A stretch of DNA of 64,000 nt. Source: Cokeromyces recurvatus. Taxonomy: Eukaryota > Mucoromycota > Mucoromycetes > Mucorales > Mucoraceae. The notes beneath the pieces were generated by a model. That model made no database searches. It had not been told where the DNA came from and worked only from the letters and a program-made list of their open reading frames with translations. Below, piece by piece: positions 11,582 to 23,399 of this stretch. Numbering within the stretch: the first letter of the stretch is position 1; the number at the start of each line of letters is the position of its first letter. Position numbers and translations under genes: made by a program. The stretch spans positions 62,001 through 126,000 of the forward strand of contig NW_026251422.1 of the NCBI RefSeq assembly GCF_025118155.1. Direction: 5' to 3'.

Positions 11582-12327
11582 ATGGATCCACCTAATATTA
11601 GACTTCCAAGAGCAAGATTTTTTACAATAATGCCTAATGATAGCAATACTGACAGCTTAAGAACATATGATCAAACGCTTATAATTCCAGGAAATAGCAA
11701 TGCTCCACCAAGAAGACAAACGGTTCCTGACAGTTTACAAACACCATTACATGCTCCTCGACGTTCTCGTCAAATAATGACAGACTCTTCTATTAAACAT
11801 GTCTTTAAATTGCTATGTCAACATTGTAAGACACTTGTTTGTGCTCGAGGCATGAAAGCGATTCTTTTAGCCGATAAAAATATCGAATTATACAGTACAG
11901 ACGTACCCTCTTCCAAGTAGATACACACATTTCTATAATATAGTTACACTTACTCACTCTTATGCATAGTATTTGTGCTTTAGATAAAATATATTTAACA
12001 AGTAGTTGTCACTGTAGAATTCAAGACGTAGCCTGTCTTGAATGGTAATATAAATATGTATACATAATGAAGGCAATATAAACTTATATATATATATACA
12101 TATATAGTGGAAACATTATTGGGTATCATATTGTTGCACCATGTTCATCTTGTTTGAATTCAAGAAATAATGGTCACTTATGGATGTTTCGTTCAGAGGA
12201 ATGCAAACCATTAAAACGTTATGATACTCAACGAAACTTTATATGCTGGTCAAATATTCCAGTAATAGAAAAGGATGTTGAATTTAAAATGAGACCCTGT
12301 ATTTTATATAATCTCCTTTGTAGGTAG
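11582..12327 (+). CDS. FAM72 family protein
   Basis: Three exons, 11582-11916, 11970-12044 and 12108-12327 (phases 2, 2), give 209 aa. A Ser/Pro-rich N-terminal extension of about 75 residues precedes the conserved part: KHVFKLLCQHCKTLVCARGMKAILLADKNIELYSTDVP, then [28 protein letters not shown] and NNGHLWMFRS. The paired CxxC motifs suggest zinc binding. FAM72 in animals is a small protein linked to proliferation and, in B cells, to control of uracil glycosylase UNG2; the fungal role is unknown. The 3' exon could be extended by a further splice (GTAGTA after codon TGT), but the simple stop at 12325 matches the family's short C-terminus. The neighbour upstream is a gene-free region; downstream is a Fanzor relic. 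Confidence 0.85.
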
Positions 12328-12562
12328 TATTTATCTATATTAGTATATAAAAGAGTGATAAAGAAAGAAAATTTGTGTTGTAGTGTCGTGCTTTTTTTTT
12401 ATATATAAATAGTGCACGTTTAATGCAAAAAAAAAAAAGTAAATTATGTCTTTATAGAATTATAACTATTGTGGACCTAAATACTTGATTATAGTAATTT
12501 AACTTGAAATTGAGACAGATTACAAAAAATTAAGACGATTAAGAATTCAATTTGAGAAAGAA

Positions 12563-12614
<52 letters not shown>

Positions 12615-12623
12615 GAATTACTG

Positions 12624-13165
12624 TTAGTTTTTGGACAGGTGCGTAGCGAAACCGTTTCTTCTGCGGCGATTTATCTCTGAAAGACAACAGGTCTTCCTTT
12701 TTCTTCCCAAATAGACTGCGAATTGTCTAACATATTTTTGCTTGCATTGATCATCTCTATTCCAAAGTGTATGGCAGTTTTTGCAACCTAGAATACTTTT
12801 GGTACATTTATCATTCAGAAGCTTTGTTGCCTTGATAATCATTGAAACGAAAGGATGCAGACCTTTCATTGTAGAACCTGAAGATTTGGGGGGCATATGT
12901 TTGAGAGCATATATTATATAATTGTTCTATTTTTCATTGTCTATGGTTTTTGCTGAAAAGAAATCTGTCTCGATGTCTTTTATTTAAGTTTTTTTCTACA
13001 TGACAAGCTCTTCTCTTGGAACCTTTATAACAACGTCGCTCTTTAATGCTGCACCTTTTTTATTTCTTGTTGATCTTTTTCATGGTGTACTGTTGCTGTA
13101 AATATATAATCTCTGCCTGGGTCAACAGCACAAGACTGAAAATACTTTTGGTACTTCTTCATCGC
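12624..13165 (-). pseudogene. Fanzor (eukaryotic TnpB-like) relic
   Basis: On the minus strand, MKKYQKYFQSCAVDPGRDYIFTA (around 13165-13075, with the RuvC-I aspartate in AVDPGR) is followed after frameshifts, stops and a deletion by a zinc-ribbon and RuvC-III-like segment at 12896-12624 (GCKNCHTLWNRD, then LGRKRKTCCLSEINRRRRNG). These motifs define the RNA-guided TnpB/Fanzor nuclease fold. The central region (CSTKEYY to MFGKD blocks, present in the 45 kb relic) is missing here. Upstream minus-strand sequence to about 13700 may hold more decayed coding sequence but I cannot align it. No terminal inverted repeats were found. A 40-nt A tract (12564-12603) lies just downstream. Confidence 0.72.
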
Positions 13166-14009
13166 AAAAATCTTCCAACACTAATTGTACTTCTTCTTTC
13201 GTATCTTTGGCTTTTCTAGAAAACCCGAAGCAAACACCAAAGCCTGTCGCTTTAAATGGTACAAGTAAACTTGTTTTTTGCTGACAAGAACTTCGTCCAG
13301 GCTGTTGTAGTCAATTTTTTTTTTTTTTTTTGAAAATCAAAAATTGAATAAAAAAGGTTGGTGTTTCCCTCATAAGTACGGTCATTCTTGCTTTTTGTTA
13401 TAGCTCGCAAGTGCTTTAGTATTTATATGGATAAATACGCCAATGAAAAGAAAATGTCGGCATCAGCGAAAAAGGTTCTAGGCTTTTTCTTTTTTTGGGG
13501 GGGGGGTCATTACCATTTTCATTCAATTTTTCTATTTCAGCAATCATGAAAAAAAAAAAAAGGGACCTTAAAGCCGCAGAACATGATTTTTGTAAGATTG
13601 TGGTTGTTTGCAAAGGAGGTTCCAAACTCTTGCAGCAAGACATTAACGTCACTAAAAAAATGTGATATAGGTATCGTCATATCAGCATGAAAATCAAGAT
13701 GGTGTGCCAATTTTTCTTTAAAAAAAGCAAAGAACAGCAGCTCTTATAGCATTTAATCCAAACATTACCTTAAGTATCATTTATAGGCAAAAAATTTGGC
13801 TCGTCTGTAAAACCAAGACAATTTGGACACTAGTAATATTTATCCAATAAAAAATGCAGAAACGTCTAAAAAACAATTCCAGAATGTTTAAATTTCTTTC
13901 TATGACATCTAACAATAGTGGTTCCAGTCACATGATTTATTTCCAATACAATTTGAATACTTTTACAATTGTACATCCCTTTTTTTTTTTAATTTAACAA
14001 ATTATCATA
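13166..14009. other. Probable decayed upstream part of the Fanzor relic, otherwise empty
   Basis: Open frames here (for example 13416-13652 minus) are broken by homopolymers (G9, A and T runs) and show no motif I recognise. The last 100 bp likely contain the promoter of the downstream E2 gene. Confidence 0.35.
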
Positions 14010-15335
14010 ATGAGTGACATCAAATACAACTTGAAGAATCCTGGTATAAAAGAAATTACTAAATGGAGTTGAAAAAGGCTCTCTACCTTTCTTCAAATTG
14101 TAACTAAAACGTATTATAGGTGTGAAACGAATTATGCAAGAAGCAAAAGAACTTGCCAATGATAATACCTATGAATATAGCGCTTTTCCATTAGAAGTAA
14201 ATAAAAATGTCCCATCTCCCCCCTCCCTCCATTAACCAATTAATTAGATTTTAACTTTTCATCTTTATAGGAGAATATATTTGAATGGCATTTTACTGTA
14301 CGTGGACCAAAGGATACAGAGTTTGAAGAAGGAAGGTAGTAGAATATAAGATGATCCTAATAAAGGAATTTTAATAATGACAGTCTATAGATATCACGGT
14401 CGTATTTTGTTACCTACTGAATACCCTTTCAAGCCACCAGAAATCATTTTTTTGACAGTAAATACATATATAATAACGTTGCATGTCTATTTGCTTTCAT
14501 TATTATTAAATAACATGTATTATAGGCTAATGGTCGTTTCCAACTTCATACAAAGATTTGCCTTAGTATCACAGGATTTCATCCCGAGTATTGGCAACCT
14601 GCCTGGGGAAGTATGTATCAAATGATGTAAAAAAAAAAGGGGGGGAGGGGAGAATGGTCCGAGTAACAAACTGTTAAATATATACATACATACATGCTTT
14701 TATAGTTCGTACAGTTTTACTTGCAATTATTGGATTTTTCCCTACTGAATCACGAGGAGCTATTGGTGGATTAGATTATCCAAAAGAAGAACGTCAAAGA
14801 TTAGCAAAATTGTATAAGTTTTTGTGTTTATTATCATTTTTTTTTGTTAACTTGTAAATTATTATCCTATAGGTCAGTTGGATGGACCTGTCCAATTTGT
14901 GGAATAAATACTAAAGATGCATTAAGTAATATACTACCTGAAAAGCAGACTCATTTAAAGGAAGAATTACCGGAGTTTGTATTAGCCTGTAAAGAAGAAA
15001 ACAAATTAGATGAGAAAGGAAACAATAGCAATAGTAGTCAGCAAGAAAAAGAAAACATTAACTCTAAAGAGGATAGTAAATGTTGTATTCAAGACTCAGC
15101 TAATAATAATAAATCATTACAAATAGTAGAACAAGAGACTTCTTCTATTGGAGATTCATGTCAAGTTGACCCGGAAATTCGATCTGCCCGTGTAATAGCA
15201 GTTACCCAAAATAATGCCAGTCCTGCTACTACAGCAAGAAATTCATCTCAAGCAGTACCTTTATGGCTCGATGCGTTAATTGCAGGGCTAGTTTCATTTA
15301 TTATAGTTTTAATTTATCGTAAATATTCTTTCTAG
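14010..15335 (+). CDS. Tail-anchored ubiquitin-conjugating enzyme E2 J (Ubc6/UBE2J type)
   Basis: Seven exons: 14010-14043, 14120-14196, 14271-14335, 14391-14457, 14526-14610, 14706-14811, 14873-15335; 298 aa. The UBC fold runs from YNLKNPGVKRIMQEAKEL through EWHFTVRGPKDTEFEEGRYHGRILLP to GFFPTESRGAIGGLDYP. The family-specific TANGRF replaces the HPN motif, and the catalytic Cys is C93 in ICLSITGFHPEYWQP. After a low-complexity Ser/Asn/Glu linker, a C-terminal hydrophobic segment (DALIAGLVSFIIVLIYRKYSF) is the tail anchor in the ER membrane. The family works in ER-associated degradation, attaching ubiquitin to misfolded ER proteins. A CPICG motif after the UBC domain (TCPICGINTKDAL) resembles the CxxC of UBE2J1. 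All seven exons join in frame, including a 34-nt first coding exon. Confidence 0.93.
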
Positions 15336-15570
15336 CCCTAATGATTAAGTATACCCTACCCTCTCTTTTTCCCCCTCTTTTCTATAAACTACAATTATAT
15401 TCTTTAAGCATAAATATATTGCATATATAATATAAGTTTATGGTTGTTTAGCGTTGAAAATGTATACTAATAAATTATCTCAATAATTTATATTTTACAT
15501 TTATTATACAAATTTGACCTATTTATATGATTAAAATTACGGCTTATTAGGTCTTTTTTTTTTTTTTTCG
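15336..15570. other. 3' flank of the E2 gene
   Basis: AT-rich sequence with a T tract just before the LINE fragment at 15571; nothing else visible. Confidence 0.3.
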
Positions 15571-15785
15571 ACCAATGGGCACATAACTATAAAGGCTAAT
15601 CTGTCCTAATTAGTTGAAAAAAAAAAGATTGATAGAGACTAGAAAGCCCTCTCAAAACAAAATGTAAAAAGGTAAAGATAAAAGTTAGAGGAATATATAT
15701 TTATACATGTATATAAAAGAAAAGAGGAGGAAATGGTTTCAATGGAAAAGTGGGTCGGAATAACCACTCAATTAAAAGAGAATCA
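15571..15785 (-). mobile_element. Decayed LINE 3' end
   Basis: Minus strand. The terminal GACCAATGGGCACATA at 15572-15587 matches the LINE 3' terminus; the CCTTTTTACATTTTGT..GAGGG-like 3' UTR follows. At about 15755-15785 a decayed LLIEWLF-like reading resembles the KLLNWLS C-terminus. Heavily mutated. Confidence 0.6.
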
Positions 15786-16673
15786 GGAAGAGAGTATGTA
15801 AATATATCATCATAAATTACACAGAAATAAGATCTAAGTTGTTCTTATCAGTCAGTCATAAAAGTAAATAGACAATAGCATGATACTGTTATATTTCTAT
15901 ATCTACAAGCTTGTTCTCGTTCTACGCTTTATTAACTACATTCTCAACTATTACTTTATAACTTTCAATTTTTTATTGATATAACCTACCTCATCGATCT
16001 ACTCCTTCGACAGCTCTATATTTCTTATACTCCTAACTTTGATAGGCGTTTGTTTAAGTAATCATGCTACCAATTTGCAATAGTAACCTCGAGAAGAATT
16101 TCATTTGCCTTCCGATTCCACACCTCTCTCTAGTTATAGACCAAGCTTCTATACGTACTCCATTCTCTAGCTACACGTGTATTTCAGTAAATACAGTCAT
16201 GCTCTGTAATAACGCCCCGACTATTTGTCTGATGGTAAGCCCAAGATTTGCACCTAGCACTTAGAATATAAGTTTCATATAACTGCATTCATTTAATTGT
16301 TTCCAAGTTTATCAATATCTCTATCTATTGTTCTCGGTTAAATATTCTCTTTAGCTCACCATGAATAAGCTTTCCATTAAGTAGTTTCATATGACACAAA
16401 CTATCTTTCCTTTGCCTATTCGTTGGCATGTTGTCTATAATATTCTTTATAAAATAGTCAACCTATTTTATGATCTACTTTCTCCTTCTCCAACTGATTC
16501 TAATAATGCACTAGTAAAATAAATATCTCATGGCAGCGCTAGTATTCTATTTGGCATTTTTCTTCTTATGTCTTGGAAGTTCTTTATTAACTTTTTTTTT
16601 CTTTTTTTTCTATAATATAATCAGGGCAACAAACTGCTTTTTCATATTTTCAAGTTAAATAGCCGCCAAATAA

Positions 16674-16730
<57 letters not shown>

Positions 16731-16865
16731 ACCAAAATTAAAATATTTTTAAACCCTTTCCTCTTAAATAATAATAATAAAAGTTACATACTTTAGATAT
16801 ACCTGTCGAAGATATAAACACATACATAATCTATACACAATTATATAATAGAATATTAATTATCA
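15786..16865. other. Probable decayed transposon sequence, no gene
   Basis: Short frames (such as 16064-16264) show no motif. The stretch near 15878-15920 (GCATGATACTGT then CTATATCTACAAGCTTG) faintly resembles the LINE RT start at 7939, but too weakly to call. A T tract of about 50 nt spans 16676-16725. RER1 starts at the right edge. Confidence 0.35.
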
Positions 16866-17742
16866 ATGAACGATTTTAGCAGTGAACCTAACGAAGGAGC
16901 TACTTTTAGCTTATTAGCTCAAAAAACTCATTTAGAAAGAGTAATTACATTTTAGTCAATTATCTGGGATGTCTAGACTATTAATGGCCCTTTTTATTTT
17001 ATTTTATTTTTTTTTTTTAGCGTTTTCAACAATTGTTAGATCAAGTTACACCTTATGTTCCTTATCGTTGGGCAGCAACTATTGTACTTTTAGTATTGTT
17101 CATGTTTCGCGTTATTTATGCTGAAGGATGGTACATCATTGCGTAAGTGCTGAAAGAGTGGAAATCAGCGATTAAATTGAATTAACCACTTACTAATATT
17201 TCCTTTATAGTTATGCTTTAGGTAAAAGAAAAAAAAATTAAAAAGAGGACACTGTTTCTTTTTTTCTTTTTATGTACGATGTTGACTGATCATCATAATT
17301 AGGCATTTACATGTTGAATTTATTCTTGGCCTTTTTGACACCGAAGTTTGATCCTTCAATTGACTTGGATACTCAAGCTAGTGAAATGGAAGAGGGACCT
17401 TCTCTTCCTTTGAAAAATGATGAAGAGTTTAAGCCTTTTATTCGTCGTCTTCCTGAATTCAAGTTCTGGTAAAATAAATAACAAGACAAATTATTTTTTT
17501 TTTTATTCAAATAATTCACTAATATTAATTCAAGGTATTCTGTCACCAAAGCAACTATCATCTCTATTATTTGCTCTTTGATCCCCTTTTTTGATATTCC
17601 TGTTTACTGGCCTATTTTATTGATGTATTTTATTATCTTATTTGGTTTAACTATGCGTAGACAAATCAGCCATATGATAAAGTATAGATATATTCCATTT
17701 GATTTGGGAAAGAAAAACTATAATAACAGAAGAAGAGTTTAA
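16866..17742 (+). CDS. RER1: RER1 Golgi-to-ER retrieval receptor
   Basis: Five exons: 16866-16940, 17021-17142, 17211-17221, 17303-17468, 17535-17742; 193 aa, the normal size. The family signature is complete: [70 protein letters not shown] and MIKYRYIPF. It has four hydrophobic segments, consistent with the four-TM early-Golgi protein that returns escaped ER membrane proteins in COPI vesicles. In animals RER1 also controls gamma-secretase assembly, of note because presenilin lies 13 kb away. Exon 3 is only 11 nt (T-TAT-GCT-TTA-G), flanked by GTAAGT..TATAG and GTAAAA..TTAG, and is needed to encode AYALG. It is convergent with COG5 (100 bp between stops). Confidence 0.96.
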
Positions 17743-17842
17743 AAATGCAGAATATATCTTCTTTATATTGTAAAAGCATATAAATATATAAATATACACA
17801 TAATAAATAAGTACATAATACTATTTTACAGCTAATTTCTAT

Positions 17843-20422
17843 TTATTGGTCTTCCTCTGATACAATCTGAAGAATTAGTTTGTATTCAGGAATTTCATCT
17901 AATTGTGCTTTAGTTAATTTGCTTCCATTTGTAATAGCGTCCATTGCAAGCTGTACAGCTTCTTTTTCATCACTCTGTGTTTCCATCCATTTCATATACT
18001 CTTGTCTAGATAAATCATAGACTGTATGTGGTAAGGGTAACCTCTTTTGAGAACGAACAATAAGGTGATGAATTAAAACTAATTTTGATAAACCAGAAGT
18101 ATGGTGTGCTGCTGTCAGTTGTGCAGAATCCAGGAACAATAAGGGTCTATACAAGCCATTTTTTTTTAATTTTGTGTGTGTGTGTGTGTGTGTGCAAGTT
18201 ATTGAAAATAGTTACCTAAAAGCTCTTAAAGCCTTATATTCATTTCCAATTTCTTCCATTCTTGCCCCATATTCACTCAAAAACTGGCTGATTGTGAACT
18301 CTAACTCTGCCATATCGCCTGCTAGTTTCAATTTGCCTACTTCATTTAAAGGACATACAATACTTGCTTGAAATATAAAGACATATAGTATATATTTACT
18401 GATTTGTTTAGCCCATGATTTAGGTTCAGCTCCACAGGACAAGTTATGAAGAATAGTTACGTGATAGTAGCGGACATGTCTTGCCAATTCTTTCATATAA
18501 TTGCTTGAATCAGCCTCAGTATCTAAATTGTCCTTTTTTAAGTGCCTTGAAAAATCTTCTTGATGAATTTTTAATAATACAGTCTCTGCATCCTTTTTTA
18601 TCAAACTGACTAATTTATTTCCAATTTTCATCATCAGTTTGTGACAATCCTATTCATGATATAATTTAGAATAATAAATCGTATTGGCCATGTTCTCCCC
18701 TTACATCAGCTCCCTTTTTAACGATATCAACTACTTTATCGGGATATTCTTCTAATATCTTCCAAATAGATTGATGCATGTAATATAAAGTATTAGCCAT
18801 CTCAATATTTATATTCAAATAGTTGTTCAAGTTTGAATTAGATGTATTTGTTGTATAAATAGGCTGATCATTAGAGGGTAACTAAACAAGAAAATATATA
18901 TAAATGTTAATATCGTAGTTTTTTTTTTATTATTATTATTGATGTATACCAAATTGTCACATTTATTACAAAACATGCTTAATGCCTTAACTGCATTTTC
19001 AGCTACAGCTTGTAATAAATTGGCTTCAAAAGAAGCAGTTTCAAGTTCACTAATACAATCTTATCAAAAAATCCTGTTTAAACTATATTTATCTTTATAT
19101 CACTTACTTGCCAATAACGCGAGTAATATTCAATACATTGCTTCTACTAGGAGGAGACCTTGATAAAGTACCATAGACTGGGAAAGTGGATATAATGATA
19201 TCTGTCATTTTCTTCAAAGATTTTGCAAGAAAACTCTTTTCAAAGGTATGGAAACTTCGAAGCATAATCACATATTCTGGCGTTTGTGAATAATCTGTTA
19301 AAGAAGTACCATTATAGATGGCAACACGAGAAAAGAAATCATGTAATAACTTTAGCAATTTTGGATATTCTCCAACAAATATAGTCTGTAATAACTTTGA
19401 GTTCTTTGTCGCTGTCTTTAATTCGTTTTCAAAATGACTAGAAAGGACTCGCCAAAAATAACTCACAAGACTAGTTGTATCTAATGTCTTTTATAATGAT
19501 TAATTTAAAAAGTCTCGTCTAGTCTAGTCTAGTCTACTATCAATCATTACGGCTTACCTTAGAAACCTCTTCTAGAAATGATACCTGTGTTAGTGAATCC
19601 TTTTTAATTTCTAGTACTTTTTCTAAACTATAAACCTTGATACATTCATCACTCATCTTTTTCATTAAATTTTCCATTCGAGCCCAAATAGTAGTTGTCA
19701 ACTGATTCGAGGGTCCATTCATATTATTCACTTTTCGTACCGAGGTCATGGTTGGACTATTTACTTCATTGTTACTAGAAATCTCGACAACGTCTTTCAT
19801 ATTCTGAATCAAATTATTCAACATATTTTTAATTACTTCTTGAACACGCTGCGTCATCTGTCCCAAGTTATAGAATACTTGAAGACCAACAGCCATTTTA
19901 GCTTGATTTTGTCCTTCAATCCCTTCTTTCAACAATGTATCTGCCTCTGCCTCAATATGAAATCTTGATCTTTCAATAAATTCTAATTCACAATCAACAA
20001 CTTCAATACCTTCAAAATCACTTTCTGCCATGATGACATCTAATTCATGCATTGTCAATGCTGCTGTTGCAACATCTCGATCACTAATTGTTAATTGACT
20101 ATCGAGACGTCGTTTTAATAAAATAAAACGATGTAGTTTTCTTAGTATTTCGCTAGTCTCTTGTAAGTTTTCCAATTCCCGTGCATATACGGATAGTTGC
20201 TCATATGGAGTTTTGATTTTTAGCGATAGTCTATAAAGAAGATGTCAAAAAAAAAAAAAAAAGATAGCTCATTATGTTATAGTTACGTTTTAAGTGAGTT
20301 ATTGAGTTTATCAATATTTGATTGTATTGTATTCAATACTTGTTCTAAACCTTTAATACCAGTTACTTGACTTAAAAGATTTTCATAATTTGCCACTACC
20401 TAAAAGTTTCCATTTTTTTTTT

Positions 20423-20464
<42 letters not shown>

Positions 20465-20743
20465 AATGGTTAATTCTTACCGTGTCCTGAATTTGTTTAT
20501 TTACAATATCAATGCTAAAAGTTAATTTTGATAATTCAACCCCAATGTCAGTTGTGTCATCTTCTTGCGATTGTTTTATAATAGATGATGCATAATTATT
20601 GGCATCAAAATTGTCTGATAGAAAAGTATCATAATCTAACGATTATTTTAAGTAATGCACTCATAGTTACATTTTATTTTTCTTTCTTTCTTCTTTTTAC
20701 CAATATATTTATCTGTTTCTTGCAAGTTAATCTTTGAAGGCAT
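17843..20743 (-). CDS. COG5: COG5, conserved oligomeric Golgi complex subunit 5
   Basis: Nine exons: 20743-20701, 20635-20481, 20399-20287, 20230-19558, 19487-19108, 19049-18950, 18881-18705, 18649-18216, 18146-17843; 792 aa. Family landmarks: FLSDNFDANNYASSII, VVANYENLLSQVTGI, the LLRR-like heptad region, ALTMHELDVI...EGIEVVDCELEFIERSR, LQVFYNLGQM, SYFWRVLSSHFENEL and a C-terminal YKALRAFRPLLF. It is a lobe B subunit of the COG tether that directs retrograde vesicles within the Golgi and acts with the SNARE Sed5, whose gene is 2.7 kb upstream on the same strand. Intron 4 contains a short (AGTCT)n repeat near 19511-19535 and intron 3 a (TA)n run. All introns are GT-AG and the total is in frame. 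Confidence 0.95.
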
Positions 20744-20879
20744 TTTTCTTAATTCAACAAAATATGGAAAAAAAAAAAATGAAATAATAATAAATTGAAT
20801 AACAGAAAAAAAAAAAAAAATAGGACAAATTGCTCAATGTACATTTTTATGTACAGGAAATATATATTACATTTACATA

Positions 20880-22461
20880 TTAATAATGATTATTTTCTTC
20901 AAAATTCATAAACAAATTATCATTTGATAAAGACTTTTCTGGAAGAAATAGAAAATCATTGTTATTATTATTATTAAAGCCTATAGACAAGAAGTTATTA
21001 TTATTATAGGAAAGCTCCTGTCTTATCAATGATGACATATACATTACCTTGTTGTAATAAAAACTCTCTTAAAGAAGGATCGATCCATTCTATGTCATTT
21101 AATAATAATTCGTTATTAGTATTATCTTCTTGCTGGTCAAAAATGGGATTATTAGATGATGAAGAAGAAGAAGGATTGTTTGTGTGCTGCTGCTGCTGCT
21201 GCTGCTGCTGTTGCTCCATCATCATTTTCATCATCATATCTAAACTTTCTGTAGCCGGCATTGAAGCCGCTTGTTGATTATAACGTGGAGATGAAAAACT
21301 TTTATACGGCGCATAACGTCTTCGTGGTGGAGAACCAATATGCATACTAGCGATAGATCGATTTAAAGATCCAAGACTATGGCTTTCAGGTAATGAATTA
21401 CTCATATGCTCTTCTATCGTAGTAGCGTGACTCCGATTTAAAATAGGTATACCATGAGTTCTGGCATATTGAATCATATCACGTTCTTCCTGTAGTCTTT
21501 GTATCAGCACTGCCTTTTTACCAGTAGCAGGTTTGCCTCTTTGTCTTAATAATTCCTTTAATTCAGTTACTGTAATATCTTCAAAGTCAACCTTCAAAAG
21601 CTCATCATCTAATCGTCTTTGTCTCTGTTCCAGGTCATTGTTTGTGTTGGTATTTTGGATCTTGGAATGATGTAAACGTTGAATTTGTATAGGCATAGTA
21701 CGAGAAGGCAATGATGAAGAAATATGATTATTGCTTGGTGAATCTAGTAAAGAAGAAGAGAGCCTTCTATTTCTATTTGCAAATGAGTTTGATAAATTAT
21801 GTGTATATGATGGTTGATTAAAATGAATAGGCATTGATGTTCCTAACGTATTATGTTGCTGTATTGGAGAGTCATGATTGTTTAAACTATAATTATTTGC
21901 TTGCGTTTCATTGAAAAAGAATGGATAGTCACCAGAAGAAGATGAAAATAGAATGTCGTTATTGTTATTTGTTGCAGAAATGGGTATGGGCTCTACAGTT
22001 GCATTATTATTATTATTAGATAAAAAAGTCCCTCTTTTATTTTGATGGATGATATTCTTCTTTTGTTGCTGACTACTGACTAGTTGTATTGGCTTTATTT
22101 TATTATTATCAAGCATAGCAGTTAAATTGGATCGTGGTTGGTCATTAGCATGTTGTTCTTTATCATTAGCTCTTTGAAGTAATTCATGTTGTCGAAGATA
22201 ATTAGGATCCGATAATAAAATAGAAGTAGCTTGATCTTTGGAATACATGTTATTATTATCATTAAAATCCATAGTGTCATTAAAAAGGTTAGTAGTTGTA
22301 GAAGAAGAAGCTCTATCTATTGACTGATTATAAATTGGTAGATTATTATAACTTGAATCCGTATCCAGATTAAATAAAGAATCATTATTTATATTTAGCT
22401 CATTAAATAACTGTTGATCAGTGTTTAATTCATTGCTTTTATCATTGTCATAAAAATACAT
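20880..22461 (-). CDS. SAP-domain, Asn/Gln/Ser-rich protein
   Basis: Two exons, 22461-21048 and 20980-20880; 504 aa. A SAP motif lies near residues 296-325 (FEDITVTELKELLRQRGKPATGKKAVLIQRLQEE), the helix-extension-helix fold that binds AT-rich DNA or RNA. Around it the protein is low in complexity, with Asn, Ser and His tracts and a Met/Gln run (MMMKMMMEQ then Q9) encoded largely by CAG. Without splicing the frame would end at 21004. A GT-AG intron (21047-20981, phase 1) instead adds a 33-residue Asn/Phe-rich tail, GFNNNNNDFLFLPEK onward, which continues the protein's character; I prefer the spliced form. Probably nuclear; exact role unknown. No homology beyond SAP is visible. Confidence 0.75.
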
Positions 22462-23138
22462 GTGTTCAGTATAATATAGAATGATAGTTTAATAAAAAAA
22501 TGAAAAAAATGAAAAGAAGTTTAGAAACGTAGGGGTATTTTATAAATGAGGTTTAAGATCTTCTTTCAATAAATGCCATAATTATATCACTTTCAACATA
22601 ATCTTGAAGTACACACAGTATTTTTACAGTCACTTTTTTTTTGTCAACAAGAATTTTTTTTTTGGAACCCCGTTATAACAGCGTCCCGAAAAAAAAAATA
22701 ATCCTACATCAACTTAATCGTTGCCAGCCATAATAAGACATTCTCAACTTCTCGACCATTAACTAACTATAACTAATAAAGGATGTTATTCCTAACACCG
22801 AGTTTTTTTTTTAACATTTTGAATTTCGAAAAAAAAAACAAAGAATCTCTACAATTTTGAAGGTAGTTTCTGATACTTTCCTCCGAGATTTCTCTTGTAC
22901 TTACGCTAAGGTCTATGTTTCATATCTAATACGCTAATAGCTTGTTAAAAAAAAAAAAGCAGCCTTCGTTTACTTGTACTTTTACTACTTATTCTTCAAT
23001 TATTATTTTGAAAATCTCTTTATCTCAACTTTCCTTCTCTCGATATGACATATTATAGAGATAGCTTGACGTTATCTATCTTATTTCAGTTTTAATTCGG
23101 TAGTATAGTTGAGAGCAGTATTACTATCAACACTTGAA

Positions 23139-23175
<37 letters not shown>

Positions 23176-23399
23176 TTAAAAAAAAAATAAAGCACTTTTG
23201 GCGAATATGCTATACTATAATCTTGGAAGAAATAAATTAAAGAGCACAGAAAGGTTTACAACCAGTTTTATGAACTGTAGTACTCTATTCAACGTCATTA
23301 AGAAAGAAAGAAAGACTTATGATTGAAAACCATCCGAATATATATAACCTGATTATATCATGCATTATTCAATAATTCTATATTATTTATTAATTGACT
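22462..23399. other. Non-coding region between SAP and SED5 genes
   Basis: No gene supported. Contains a T tract of about 31 nt at 23142-23172 and likely the promoter of the SAP-domain gene; the SED5 3' UTR is at the right edge. Confidence 0.45.

Noticed and set aside
12540..14000. Terminal inverted repeats around the first Fanzor relic
   Set aside because: Only weak similarity (CTAACARTA-like) between the two sides; not convincing.
15878..16270. RT fragment of a LINE between 15.9 and 16.3 kb
   Set aside because: Only a faint match to the AYDTVD region; no RT motif reads through.
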